Origin: Gemmatimonadota bacterium
Lineage (GTDB): Bacteria > Latescibacterota > UBA2968 > UBA8231
Direction: 5' to 3'
Length of the DNA stretch: 18,029 nt
NCBI GenBank assembly: GCA_018673255.1
Contig: JABHDC010000125.1
Location: 1-18,029, forward strand
A program made the position numbers and the translations under genes. Below the pieces are notes generated by a model. It did no database searches. It saw only the letters and a program-made list of their open reading frames with translations, and was not told the origin of the DNA. The stretch's first letter is position 1. Each line of letters begins with the position of its first letter. This document shows positions 1 through 8,824 of this stretch, piece after piece.

Positions 1-819
1 CGGCTCGGTGCCCTCGGCGTGGGCGGCCCGTGTCTGCAGTGTGATCTGCTCCTGACCGATGAACAACTCGCCTTCGGTGCCGTGCACGCGCGCCTGACAG
101 ATGTAGCCCACCGGATCGATCAACTCGCGCACCGAGGCTGTGTAGGAAGCCCTCACCGGGCCCTCGAATTCAAGGATGGCGATCGCGTCAGTTGCCGCCT
201 CGATGGTGAGGCCGGGTTCATCGCCGATCCAATCTTTGGCGTAGACGGATACGCACGGTGCGTCGACGAGGTAGCGGATGAGGTCGAAGTGGTGGATACT
301 GAGATCCTGAAAGACCAGGTGACGCAGTTGACTTCGATACCCGCGTACGCAGACATCCGAATGCACGCTGAAGTGATGATCGATACGACGCAGGGCGCCA
401 ATCGCGCCGGCGGCGACCTGCCGACGCGCTTCGAACCAGGTGGGGTGCCAGCGAAGTTGGTGGTGGATCATCAACATCCTGCCCCGCTCGACGGCAGAAG
501 CGTGCATGCGTTGGGCATCCTCCACACTTTCGGCCATCGGCTTTTCGCAGATGACGTCGAGGCCTGCATCGAGGGCGGCCAGCGTCAATGGTGCATGGAA
601 CTTGTCCGGGGTGGAGATGAGGGCCGCATCCGCTTCGACCGCAGCCAGGGCATCGGCCATGTCGGTGAAAGTCGGTGCACCGGTCTTCTCGGCGAATGCT
701 GTTCGTGCTTCCTCCGATACATCGACGCCGGCTACGGCGGTGAAGCCACCACAATCGATGGCAGAATTCCAGTCATGGCGGCCCATGCCGCCCAGTCCGA
801 CACACAACAACCGTATCAC
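1..819 (-). CDS. Gfo/Idh/MocA-family NAD(P)-dependent oxidoreductase, C-terminus cut by window edge
   Basis: The frame is open from a GTG at 819 to the left edge, giving 273 residues without a stop, so the gene is partial. The N-terminus has a Rossmann dinucleotide-binding motif (GLGGMG, residues 9-13 region), followed by the STPDKFH segment near 69-75 and the family's EKP motif (92-94). A substrate-domain motif of the form DLSIHHFDLIRYL lies at 172-184. Family members oxidise or reduce sugars, inositols and related polyols in the cytoplasm; the substrate cannot be read here. I chose the GTG because an AGGAG lies 7 nt upstream and the Rossmann strand starts at once. The gene is divergent from a xylose-isomerase-like gene only 47 bp away, a pairing common in sugar or inositol catabolism. 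Family assignment is firm, substrate unknown. Confidence 0.9.
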   Translation of the reverse strand, partial: MIRLLCVGLGGMGRHDWNSAIDCGGFTAVAGVDVSEEARTAFAEKTGAPTFTDMADALAAVEADAALISTPDKFHAPLTLAALDAGLDVICEKPMAESVEDAQRMHASAVERGRMLMIHHQLRWHPTWFEARRQVAAGAIGALRRIDHHFSVHSDVCVRGYRSQLRHLVFQDLSIHHFDLIRYLVDAPCVSVYAKDWIGDEPGLTIEAATDAIAILEFEGPVRASYTASVRELIDPVGYICQARVHGTEGELFIGQEQITLQTRAAHAEGTEP

Positions 820-866
820 GATGTGACTCCTGTTTCTGATGGACACACGAGGAGACTGACAGACCG

Positions 867-1685
867 ATGAAGCTGATCGTGTTCTCAAAAATGCTGAATG
901 AGAAGAGTGTCGAAGAATTGGCCGATCTGGCGCAAGAGCTGGGTATCGATGGCTACGACCTGGCCGTGCGCGCCGGCCATCCCGTAAACCCGGAAAATGT
1001 GACTGAGGCGCTGCCTGCCGCACTCCAGCTATTCCGCGACCGGGGCCTGGATATTCCGTTGATAACAGCCGAGGGCGACCTCGTCGACCCGAGCGTGCCG
1101 GCGGCAGACACCCTTCTGGCGGCCATGGCCGATGCAGGCGCACCGCGTGTGAAACTGGGCTACTACAAGATCGACCTGGACACGCCGTACTGGGACCAGG
1201 TCGATACCACGCGCCGCCAATTGGAAGGCTGGGGTGAGTTGGCCGCCAAACGCGGTGTGCAAGTCGTCTACCACACCCATTCCAATCGCTGCATGGGGCT
1301 TAATGCCGGCATGCTCATGCACCTGCTCAAGGGGCTGGATCCGTCGCGAGTCGGCGCCTACCTCGATACAGGGCACCTGGTAGGTGAAGGTGAGGAATTC
1401 GTCGTGGCCACAAAGATCGCCGCCGAACATCTCACCTGCGTGTCGTTGAAGGACTTCAACATGCGCCGGGGCGAAAAGGCGAACCATGGCACCAAGGTGC
1501 GCGATGTGGTGGAAGCCGGCCTGGGCATGGTGGACTGGACCAGTGTTTTTTCGGAGCTGAGCACCCTCGGCTTCGACGGCCCTGCCTCCATCCACTGTGA
1601 ATTCCAGACCGAGGATGATTTTCTCACCGCCGTGCGGCGGGAGGCGGCCTTCTTCATCGAACACCGGCGTCAGGCTTTCGGCTGA
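867..1685 (+). CDS. Sugar phosphate isomerase/epimerase-like TIM-barrel protein (xylose isomerase-like / AP endonuclease 2 superfamily)
   Basis: This 272-aa protein has the size and pattern of the xylose isomerase-like TIM barrel. It starts on a first beta strand (MKLIVFSKML), has a YHTHSN strand end at 135-140, a LDTGH motif at 166-170, SLKD at 193-196 and a terminal HCEF at 243-246. In this superfamily Glu, Asp and His at these strand ends bind a divalent metal. Members isomerise or epimerise keto-sugars, inosose or hydroxypyruvate. There is no signal peptide, so it is cytoplasmic. An AGGAG lies at 850-854, about 12 nt before the ATG, which is a rather long spacing. Its divergent neighbour is a Gfo/Idh/MocA oxidoreductase, and such pairs often act in one sugar pathway. 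The exact substrate is not readable from the sequence. Confidence 0.87.
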   Translation: MKLIVFSKMLNEKSVEELADLAQELGIDGYDLAVRAGHPVNPENVTEALPAALQLFRDRGLDIPLITAEGDLVDPSVPAADTLLAAMADAGAPRVKLGYYKIDLDTPYWDQVDTTRRQLEGWGELAAKRGVQVVYHTHSNRCMGLNAGMLMHLLKGLDPSRVGAYLDTGHLVGEGEEFVVATKIAAEHLTCVSLKDFNMRRGEKANHGTKVRDVVEAGLGMVDWTSVFSELSTLGFDGPASIHCEFQTEDDFLTAVRREAAFFIEHRRQAFG

Positions 1686-1875
1686 GCTGTCAGGACGCGT
1701 CCGGGTCAGAGCCGTTGTACCCGGGCCTAGCGGGCACGGGGCCATTTGACCTTCAGGGGGGTGACTGTACCTTTTTTCCTTGCCGTGCCGAACCACTCGA
1801 CTTGAGGGTGGTTGATGATCGATGCCCTGTCGGATCTGTTCGCCTGAGTCACCCCTTTCCCAGGTATTGCTACAA

Positions 1876-2613
1876 ATGCTTCCCGGCCGTCGTCTGACAC
1901 TCCTCATCATCCCGGAGGAGGGGGGACGCACCTACGAATACAAGGTCGCGCGCCTTCTGGTGTGGTTGGTCGGGCTGGGCTTTACCGTCTTGCTCATCGT
2001 GCTGGCGCTGGGACTACGCGCCATGGTGCACTCGGAGAATCTGTCGGATCGTGTCGTGCGATTACAACGCGACAAAGACATCCTCGTCGATGAAGTTCAG
2101 CGTGTCGACCAACTCGAAACCATGTTGCGTCGCCTGCAAAGAAGCAATGCACAGTTGCGGCGAATCACGGCCGATGCTGTCGGTCTGCGTGAGAGCGGCC
2201 CCTTCGCGCAGACAAATCGAGTCGGGGAGCAGTTGGTCACCGTCGTCGACCGCCTGCGGTATGGTCGTCTGCGCACGGTGCCGACACTGACACCGGTACG
2301 AGCCGCCCGTCCGACGTACCAGGGCGATGTTCTCGTCTTTCAGCCACCGGCCCGTAGTCTGGTGCGGGCCAGTGCCGCCGGCCGCGTCGTAGCCTGGGAG
2401 ATGGGCATCAAAGGCGACTATTACCTGACCCTCGACCACGGTAACGGGGTGTCGACTCAATACACCGGGGTGTCGACACCCACCGTAGAGGACGGACAGT
2501 TCGTCCAGAAGGGCCAGCCACTGGGGTTGAGTCATCCCTGGCTCGGCGTGCGCTTCACGCTGATCGAGAATGGACTTGTGCGTCGCCCGGATGTAGGAGA
2601 ATTGTGGCTGTGA
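1876..2613 (+). CDS. Membrane-anchored M23/LytM-like protein lacking zinc ligands, bactofilin partner
   Basis: From the ATG at 1876 the protein is 245 aa: a short cytoplasmic start with the IPEEGGRT segment, one transmembrane helix (about 27-51), a coiled coil (about 56-100), and a C-terminal M23-like beta domain. That domain keeps the fold signature LDHGNG (186-191) and a VQKGQPLG turn, but the metal sites are gone: YQG replaces the first HxG, YTG (196-198) replaces YAH, and the HLHFE strand reads LGVRFTL (223-229). It is therefore probably not an active endopeptidase. It overlaps the bactofilin gene, and M23-family proteins next to bactofilins (for example LmdC in Hyphomonas) act in cell-shape control. 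The start is uncertain: an in-frame ATG at 1822 would add 18 residues, but homologues as I recall them begin close to the IPEEGGRT segment. Confidence 0.82.
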   Translation: MLPGRRLTLLIIPEEGGRTYEYKVARLLVWLVGLGFTVLLIVLALGLRAMVHSENLSDRVVRLQRDKDILVDEVQRVDQLETMLRRLQRSNAQLRRITADAVGLRESGPFAQTNRVGEQLVTVVDRLRYGRLRTVPTLTPVRAARPTYQGDVLVFQPPARSLVRASAAGRVVAWEMGIKGDYYLTLDHGNGVSTQYTGVSTPTVEDGQFVQKGQPLGLSHPWLGVRFTLIENGLVRRPDVGELWL

Positions 2614-2972
2614 GCACGGAAACCGGACAATCGACCGTTATCGGTCAGGGCAGTTCGATGGTGGGCACCCTCGAGGTGGGCACCACAATTCAAGTGGAAG
2701 GTTCCTTCCGTGGTCGGTTGCGCACACCGGCCCGACTCGAAGTTGGCGAAGAGGGTCTGATCGAAGCGGAAGAGCTGGATGTTGGTGAGGCGATCGTGCG
2801 CGGCCGTGTCAGTGGCCATCTGCGTGCCACCCGACACATCCATTTCACGGCTACGGCGGCCTTTCGTGGTTCAGTACACACGCCGCGGCTCATCATCGAA
2901 GAAGGGGCGCGTCTGGATGTCATCGATGCGCCAGAGGAAGCCGCCGACGCAGCCGAGGATACTGCAGCCTGA
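2610..2972 (+). CDS. Bactofilin family cytoskeletal protein
   Basis: The 120-aa product is a bactofilin (DUF583): a short polar tail, a central beta-helix domain with regular hydrophobic repeats (VGTLEVGTTIQVEGSFRG, then LEVGEEGLIEAEELDVGE, then GRVSGHLRATRHIHF), and an acidic Ala/Glu/Asp tail. Bactofilins polymerise without nucleotide into membrane-associated filaments that position wall enzymes. I chose the GTG at 2610 because it forms a GTGA overlap with the upstream stop and lies 9 nt after AGGAGA (2595-2600); an in-frame GTG at 2604 is possible but sits very close to that ribosome site. Translational coupling to the M23-like gene is likely, which suggests that the two proteins work together. 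Transcription probably ends at the hairpin at 3017-3052. Confidence 0.92.
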   Translation: MSTETGQSTVIGQGSSMVGTLEVGTTIQVEGSFRGRLRTPARLEVGEEGLIEAEELDVGEAIVRGRVSGHLRATRHIHFTATAAFRGSVHTPRLIIEEGARLDVIDAPEEAADAAEDTAA

Positions 2973-3016
2973 TTTCTGAAGTGGGCCGCAGGCCCTGCAA
3001 CCGAGTCAGCCAAAGA

Positions 3017-3052
3017 AAGAGGGGCCATCCGCGGCAGCGGATGACCCCTCTT
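3017..3052. terminator. Hairpin terminator between convergent bactofilin and groEL genes
   Basis: A 16-bp stem (arms 3017-3032 and 3037-3052) carries a single C/A mismatch and closes on a 4-nt loop. On the minus strand, after the stem, the transcript runs into a pyrimidine-rich tail (CTCTTTCTTT type), so it is best read as the groEL terminator. On the plus strand the trailing T-run is poor, but the hairpin could still block read-through from the bactofilin gene. Confidence 0.8.
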
Positions 3053-3105
3053 CTCGTTACAACCAACACCCTCAATCGTGACCCAGTGGATTACGAATCG
3101 AAGGT

Positions 3106-4731
<1,626 letters not shown>

Positions 4732-4737
4732 CTACTA

Positions 4738-4745
4738 CACCTCCT
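4738..4745 (-). promoter_or_regulatory. Strong Shine-Dalgarno of groEL
   Basis: On the minus strand the sequence AGGAGGTG stands 6 nt before the ATG, almost the full anti-16S consensus. This fixes the groEL start. A CTCC stretch (4753-4756 on the plus strand reads GGAG) just upstream could pair with the GGAG of this site through an 8-nt loop, so partial occlusion is possible but weak. Confidence 0.85.
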
Positions 4746-4756
4746 GATTTGGGGAG

Positions 4757-4783
4757 CTAACTAGTTGAAATGAAACGAGTTAG
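4757..4783 (-). promoter_or_regulatory. Hairpin in groEL 5' untranslated region
   Basis: Two 10-nt arms (4757-4766 and 4774-4783) are reverse complements with one mismatch and enclose a 7-nt loop. The hairpin lies between the CIRCE element and the Shine-Dalgarno in the groEL leader RNA. Such a leader hairpin may protect the mRNA or tune translation; its role is inferred only from its position. Confidence 0.5.
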
Positions 4784-4801
4784 TTGGTAAGACAACATCT
4801 G

Positions 4802-4828
4802 TAAGCACTCTCGAGCGACGAGTGCTGA
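4802..4828. promoter_or_regulatory. CIRCE operator (HrcA binding site)
   Basis: The inverted repeat TAAGCACTC-N9-GAGTGCTGA matches the CIRCE consensus TTAGCACTC-N9-GAGTGCTAA, with the seven inner bases of each arm exact and a spacer of exactly 9 nt. It lies directly downstream of the predicted -10 box and would cover the transcription start. CIRCE is the operator of the heat-shock repressor HrcA, so groEL should be derepressed on heat shock. HrcA itself is not encoded in this window. Confidence 0.95.
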
Positions 4829-4858
4829 TTTATCTTTCTGAAGCCGCTAAGATACCAA
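4829..4858 (-). promoter_or_regulatory. Putative sigma-70-type promoter of groEL
   Basis: On the minus strand a TTGGTA box (4853-4858) and a GATAAA box (4829-4834) are separated by 18 nt, each matching four of six consensus bases. The start point would fall inside the adjoining CIRCE element, as is usual for HrcA-controlled promoters. The boxes are weak matches and the position relative to CIRCE is the main support. Confidence 0.5.
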
Positions 4859-5075
4859 TGGTTCCCGCAGAAGGCAAGATATTGCGTGCTGAATCTGATC
4901 GATGTTCGGCGCGCGGCCGGAGAGGATGCGATCATTCGACGTGCAGGTCCTCTGGTTTGCCGGTTCTCTCGAGCGCCGTTAGATTCAGCCATCGAACTCG
5001 AGGGGTTCAATACGGACCTCCTCAGCGCACCATCCCACGTCATCATCGACTGAAATCCCGGAGATTCGAACCGCC
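4859..5075. other. Intergenic stretch between groEL promoter and next plus-strand gene
   Basis: With the groEL leader this makes a gap of 344 bp without a gene. I see no convincing coding sequence: the short open frames on both strands look non-protein-like, rich in Arg, Ser and Cys. The plus-strand promoter of the following gene must lie here, but no clear -35/-10 pair stands out. A GGAG at 5060-5063 is the only likely ribosome site. Confidence 0.5.
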
Positions 5076-6449
5076 ATGCTGGACCTGATGAACATCGCAC
5101 GCACCGAGGCTGACGGAGGCGACCTGCTCGGTCTCCTTGAGGGTATGTTCGAGGCCTCGGATCTGCGTCCCACAGGCTATCCCGACGCGGTCATCTGGCA
5201 GGGCGGCCACCACGACGGCTCGTTGAAGCCGGTCGCTCACTCTCTCACCGATGCGTATGCCCTGCTCGGCACGGTCGCTGCGATCGATGTCCTCGGCCTG
5301 CCATTCTACGGTGTGCCCATGTGGGCGCAGTACCGCCATGACAAGGATCTGGAACCCCTGGCCTGGTTCGGCAACATGCCCTGTACGTCGATCAAATGGT
5401 CGACGGCGGGTGACGCCTACGTGAACGACGGCCAGGGCGGCAAGGTGGTGGTGAAGGGCAAGTCCGGAAACGCGCCCCTGCGCACCCAGGCTGGCGTCTA
5501 CTGTAATGTGCGGCCCTACGGCACCATCACTGCCGTGCGCTGCATGCCATGCCTGCCCTATTCGCAGGACAAGGCGGTCTTCGATGTCAGTGCCGAAACG
5601 GGGATCGTCCACTCCGAGATGAACACGCCGGGTATCCAGATGGCCTATGCCAATCGCCGCTTCCTGCAGATGGTGCATGAGACGGGCAAACTTGGCCGCG
5701 TCGCCTTCAAGCCGACACAGGCCATGGAAGACGGCATCAATGCGGGTTTGCTGTCCTGGTTGCTGCAGGACACGAAGTTCGACGTGGGTCGAAAGTATGC
5801 CGTCGATGGCTACGTCGAACACCGCGAGCGGGTCGATCGCATCATCGCTTTGCTTCCAGATGACTTCAAGGCTGGTATGGAGAACTGGACCGGCCGCATC
5901 GAGCAGCACATTGCTGATACCAACTACGGCCTGCTGCTCTGGGATCTGATCGACAAACAGGATGCCATCGTGCTGGCCACTGATCTGGATGGCGACCGGC
6001 TCACGGATCTGCTCGCTGATGTCTCCGATCCACTGCGACACTTCGGCCAGCTCGTGCTCGATCACGTCGGGTCGGATGCGAAGATGAGCGACCTGTGGGG
6101 TGACATGGGCTACACCACCGGCAATGGCCGTGATATGACGTCGGTCATGTATCGGACGGAAGGTCCGCCGATCCACGAACAGACGCTGGGATCGGCCGAT
6201 GCCATGCTGCTGCGCCTGCTCGATGGTGATGAGTCCATGGGCGGCACCAAACGGCCCTACGATCCGCGCATCCACTTCGTCCTCATCCGTGACGCCTATC
6301 TGGATGCCAACCCGGGCAATGATGAATTGCGTCAGTGGCTCGACCAGGCGCTGGCGACCTTTGACAAGGTCTACGCCGGTGAGCGTCCCGGATTCCTGGA
6401 GGGGTACGCGCAGTTGAAGGAAGCGATCACGCCCTGGGGCCAGGCCTGA
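5076..6449 (+). CDS. Uncharacterised 457-aa cytoplasmic protein
   Basis: I do not recognise this protein. It has no signal peptide or membrane helix, is rich in Trp, Asp and Gly, and reads as a well-folded globular protein. Notable features are a WQGGHHDGS segment (41-49), four cysteines (103, 143, 156, 159), two of them forming CMPC at 156-159, and a DLDGDR stretch near 303-308. The base composition is like its neighbours. The frame has no ATG, GTG or TTG between the upstream stop (4980) and the ATG at 5076, so this start is the earliest available; a GGAG lies 12 nt upstream, a long spacing. moaC begins 14 bp after its stop, so the two are probably cotranscribed. A metal or Fe-S role through the cysteines is only a guess, since similar proteins are unknown to me. 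Confidence 0.85.
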   Translation: MLDLMNIARTEADGGDLLGLLEGMFEASDLRPTGYPDAVIWQGGHHDGSLKPVAHSLTDAYALLGTVAAIDVLGLPFYGVPMWAQYRHDKDLEPLAWFGNMPCTSIKWSTAGDAYVNDGQGGKVVVKGKSGNAPLRTQAGVYCNVRPYGTITAVRCMPCLPYSQDKAVFDVSAETGIVHSEMNTPGIQMAYANRRFLQMVHETGKLGRVAFKPTQAMEDGINAGLLSWLLQDTKFDVGRKYAVDGYVEHRERVDRIIALLPDDFKAGMENWTGRIEQHIADTNYGLLLWDLIDKQDAIVLATDLDGDRLTDLLADVSDPLRHFGQLVLDHVGSDAKMSDLWGDMGYTTGNGRDMTSVMYRTEGPPIHEQTLGSADAMLLRLLDGDESMGGTKRPYDPRIHFVLIRDAYLDANPGNDELRQWLDQALATFDKVYAGERPGFLEGYAQLKEAITPWGQA

Positions 6450-6463
6450 GCCGGTCGACGACC

Positions 6464-6970
6464 ATGCCCCAGCGACTGACCCATCTCGACGACACCGGGC
6501 AAGCCCGGATGGTCGACGTCTCTGACAAGCAAGTCAGCGATCGTGTTGCTCGCGTCGGCGGGGAGATCCTCATGCGGTCGGAGACGGTGGCGGCAATCTC
6601 CAGCGATACCATTGCCAAGGGCAACGTACTGGCAACGGCACGGATCGCCGGCATTCAGGCAGCCAAACGCACGGCCGAGTTGATTCCCCTCTGTCATCCG
6701 CTGAATCCGACCGCGATCGTCGTGGATTTCGAGGTGCTGGCTGATCGCGTCCGGGTGGAGACCGAAGTGCGTCTGGCGGATCGGACCGGCGTCGAGATGG
6801 AAGCACTGACCGCGGCCAGTGTCGCCCTGCTGACGATCTACGACATGTGCAAGGCCATCGACCGTGGCATGGTGATCTCGCAACTGCGTCTGCTGGAAAA
6901 GAGCGGCGGACGTTCCGGCACGTGGGTTGCCCCGCAAGACGTGGCCGGCGACGCGCAGGTGGATCGCTGA
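6464..6970 (+). CDS. moaC: Cyclic pyranopterin monophosphate synthase MoaC
   Basis: This 168-aa protein has the length and full motif set of MoaC, which acts with MoaA in the first step of molybdenum cofactor biosynthesis by rearranging the GTP-derived 3',8-cyclo intermediate to cyclic pyranopterin monophosphate. Conserved segments are [18 protein letters not shown] at the N-terminus, [13 protein letters not shown] (Lys52), IPLCHP (His78), GVEMEALTA (Glu111, Glu113) and YDMCKAID (Asp127, Lys130), which match the known active-site residues of the E. coli enzyme. It sits 14 bp downstream of the uncharacterised gene. No other moa, moe or mob gene is in the window. No clear Shine-Dalgarno precedes the ATG, which fits translation coupled to the upstream gene. 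Confidence 0.97.
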   Translation: MPQRLTHLDDTGQARMVDVSDKQVSDRVARVGGEILMRSETVAAISSDTIAKGNVLATARIAGIQAAKRTAELIPLCHPLNPTAIVVDFEVLADRVRVETEVRLADRTGVEMEALTAASVALLTIYDMCKAIDRGMVISQLRLLEKSGGRSGTWVAPQDVAGDAQVDR

Positions 6971-7008
6971 ACTCAGTGGGTAGCTGACACAGAGGTCGCT
7001 GGAAATAG

Positions 7009-7044
7009 AGACGGCCCCGGAATCCGTGGATTCCGGGGCCGTCT
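7009..7044. terminator. Long perfect inverted repeat, terminator between moaC and the convergent operon
   Basis: Arms at 7009-7025 and 7028-7044 are exact 17-nt reverse complements, so the RNA folds into a GC-rich stem of 16 bp on a 4-nt loop. It stands between the ends of moaC (plus) and the OmpA-domain gene (minus) and can serve both strands. The trailing U-runs are short on both sides, so efficiency is uncertain. Confidence 0.82.
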
Positions 7045-7085
7045 GTGTTCTATCTGTGTGTCGGGGTTCTATCAGTGATTCGGGA

Positions 7086-7898
7086 TCACTCTGCCTCAGG
7101 GCGAGGACCCAGGTCGACGGCTGGCGCACGCTGGCTGCCGGGTACGGCTTCGGGGGGCAATTCATCGACCAGGACAATGTCGACTCGACGATTGGCAAGC
7201 CGTCCCGCCTCGGTGCTGTTGCTGGCCAAGGGTCGCTCGTCGGCATAGCCGACAGGGAACATCTGGTCTCTGGGCACACGCTGAATATCGTTCAGGTACT
7301 CTTCGATGGCGGCAGCCCGGCCAATGGCGAGTTTCACATTCTCCGCCTTCTTGCCCGTATTGTCAGTGTGTCCTTCGAGCAGGACCGGATAATCAGGGAA
7401 ACTGAGGATGAAGCGGGCCGCATAACGCATGCGCTCATGCATGTGCGTCGTGAATTCGGGCGTGCCTGTGCCAAAGTTCACCGTCTCGAGCAGCACGTAT
7501 TCCGGGTAGAGTCGATACCCTCTCTTCACCACGACCGCTGAGGCAAGGTCGACCTTCGTCTCGAGGATCACCATGCGCAGGTAGGCCGAATCCGGGAAGG
7601 TCTGCTCGACGCGCAGCAGGCCTATGAAGGCGCCGCCACCATAGACCTGGAAGATGGAACCCGGCTTCACGCCATCGCGGGCGCCAAAATTGCCGACATA
7701 GGTCGCCTGGTTGACGATCACCTGAGGAATCGAGTCAGAATCCGGATAACGGATCGCCTGGATACCGTACTTGCTGCCCGGCATCTCGGGTACCACTGCA
7801 GCCGAATCCTCTACCGCCTCGACCTGAGCGGCATCCTCCTGTGCCACGACGGCGCCGATGCTCAACCACAGCAAGGCGACGATCGCGGCCCGCCTCAT
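7086..7898 (-). CDS. Exported OmpA-domain (peptidoglycan-binding) protein
   Basis: The 270-aa product has a cleavable signal peptide (1-19, ending GAVVA, with no lipobox cysteine), a middle region with the motif GARDGVKPGSIFQVY (72-86) resembling small SH3-like or FlgT-type modules, and a C-terminal OmpA/MotB domain (about 139-244) with GHTDNTG (176-182) and GRLANRRVDI (232-241). OmpA domains bind the diaminopimelate of peptidoglycan and tether periplasmic proteins to the wall. No N-terminal beta-barrel is evident. Its ATG overlaps the stop of the upstream carbamoyltransferase gene (ATGA), so it is the last gene of the long operon; a terminator hairpin follows. A periplasmic structural role is likely, but the specific partner is unknown. 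Confidence 0.88.
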   Translation of the reverse strand: MRRAAIVALLWLSIGAVVAQEDAAQVEAVEDSAAVVPEMPGSKYGIQAIRYPDSDSIPQVIVNQATYVGNFGARDGVKPGSIFQVYGGGAFIGLLRVEQTFPDSAYLRMVILETKVDLASAVVVKRGYRLYPEYVLLETVNFGTGTPEFTTHMHERMRYAARFILSFPDYPVLLEGHTDNTGKKAENVKLAIGRAAAIEEYLNDIQRVPRDQMFPVGYADERPLASNSTEAGRLANRRVDIVLVDELPPEAVPGSQRAPAVDLGPRPEAE

Positions 7899-8824
7899 GT
7901 CAGCTGCCCCGCGAGCTTGAGGAACACCGCCTTCTGGCTGTGCATGCGGTTCTCCGCCTGCTCGATCACAACCGATCGCGGATCGTCGACCAGTTCGCTC
8001 TCAATTTCGTAACCGCGATGCGCTGGCAGACAGTGCATGACCAGAACATCGTGGCCCTCCAGAACCTGCCGATTCAGCTGATACGGGCTGAGGAGTTTGA
8101 TGCGGCGCTCTTTCTCCGCGGTGAAGCTTTCGTCGTTGAAGAACTCCATGTCGAGCCAGGTGTCGGTGTAGACTACGTCACTGTGGGCGACGGCTGTACG
8201 CAGATCGTCGTATTCACGGTATTGGCCCGAGCCCCGAGCCATCTCCATCAATTCCTCATCTCGGGCAGCCTCGTTCATCTCTGGCGCCACCACATTGATC
8301 TGCATGCCGACGCGAAGGCCAGCGATGATGAGGGAATTGGTGACGTTGTTGTGCACACCGGTGTAGGTCAGTCGGACACCCTCGAGGCGGCCGAGCTTCT
8401 CCTTGACCGTCTGCAGGTCGCACAAGGCCTGCAGCGGATGGTATCGATTGCAGCAGCCATTCATCACGGGGATGTCAACGGCGGCAGCTGTCGTGCAGAC
8501 GTCATCGTGTTCGAGGAGGCGAACGAGCAGAAAATCGAAGTATGTCGCCATGACGCGCATCTCATCGGCCAGATCGGCCAGCCCAAAATTCGTCGAGCGC
8601 CAGTCGAGGAACACGCCCTGTCCGCCCAGCTGGTAGATCCCCACTTCGCTTGAGCATCGGGTGCGGGTCGATGTCTTCTGAAACAGCAGACCGGCGGACT
8701 TGCCGGCCAATGCAGTCGCATAGGCCTGGGGATTCGTCTTGACGGCGATGCCCGCGTCAACGACCTGCAGGATCTCCTGCGCGGTCCAGTCTTTCAGATT
8801 TACGAGATGACGCACTTGACTCAT
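7895..8824 (-). CDS. argF: Ornithine carbamoyltransferase-like enzyme with non-canonical substrate motifs
   Basis: The 309-aa protein has the carbamoyltransferase architecture: the carbamoyl-phosphate motif STRTR (52-56), a HPLQ in place of the usual HPCQ (129-132), and the C-terminal HCLPAHRG (264-271) and AENRMHSQKA region typical of ornithine carbamoyltransferases. The enzyme type condenses carbamoyl phosphate with an amine, in arginine biosynthesis giving citrulline. However the ornithine-loop motif DxxxSMG reads DTWLDME (221-227), so the amine substrate may differ or the loop may have a lineage-specific form. The HCLPAHRG motif argues against the N-acetyl- and N-succinyl-ornithine enzymes. 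It overlaps the upstream DHH gene and the downstream OmpA-domain gene by 4 bases each. No other arginine gene is near. Confidence 0.87.
   Translation of the reverse strand: MSQVRHLVNLKDWTAQEILQVVDAGIAVKTNPQAYATALAGKSAGLLFQKTSTRTRCSSEVGIYQLGGQGVFLDWRSTNFGLADLADEMRVMATYFDFLLVRLLEHDDVCTTAAAVDIPVMNGCCNRYHPLQALCDLQTVKEKLGRLEGVRLTYTGVHNNVTNSLIIAGLRVGMQINVVAPEMNEAARDEELMEMARGSGQYREYDDLRTAVAHSDVVYTDTWLDMEFFNDESFTAEKERRIKLLSPYQLNRQVLEGHDVLVMHCLPAHRGYEIESELVDDPRSVVIEQAENRMHSQKAVFLKLAGQLT

Noticed and set aside
1793..1813. A 7-bp inverted repeat with a 7-nt loop before the M23-like gene
   Set aside because: Contains one G-U type pair, lacks a U-run and is short enough to occur by chance; I could not assign it as terminator or operator.
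1029..1931. A 300-codon minus-strand frame
   Set aside because: Antisense to the TIM-barrel gene and covers the start of the M23-like gene; no motif, His- and Gly-rich as expected of a shadow frame.
5043..6275. A 410-codon open frame on the minus strand
   Set aside because: Antisense to the 457-aa gene. The plus-strand product has a balanced, globular composition and leads into moaC with 14-bp spacing; the minus-strand product is His-, Asp- and Arg-rich and looks like a mirror frame.
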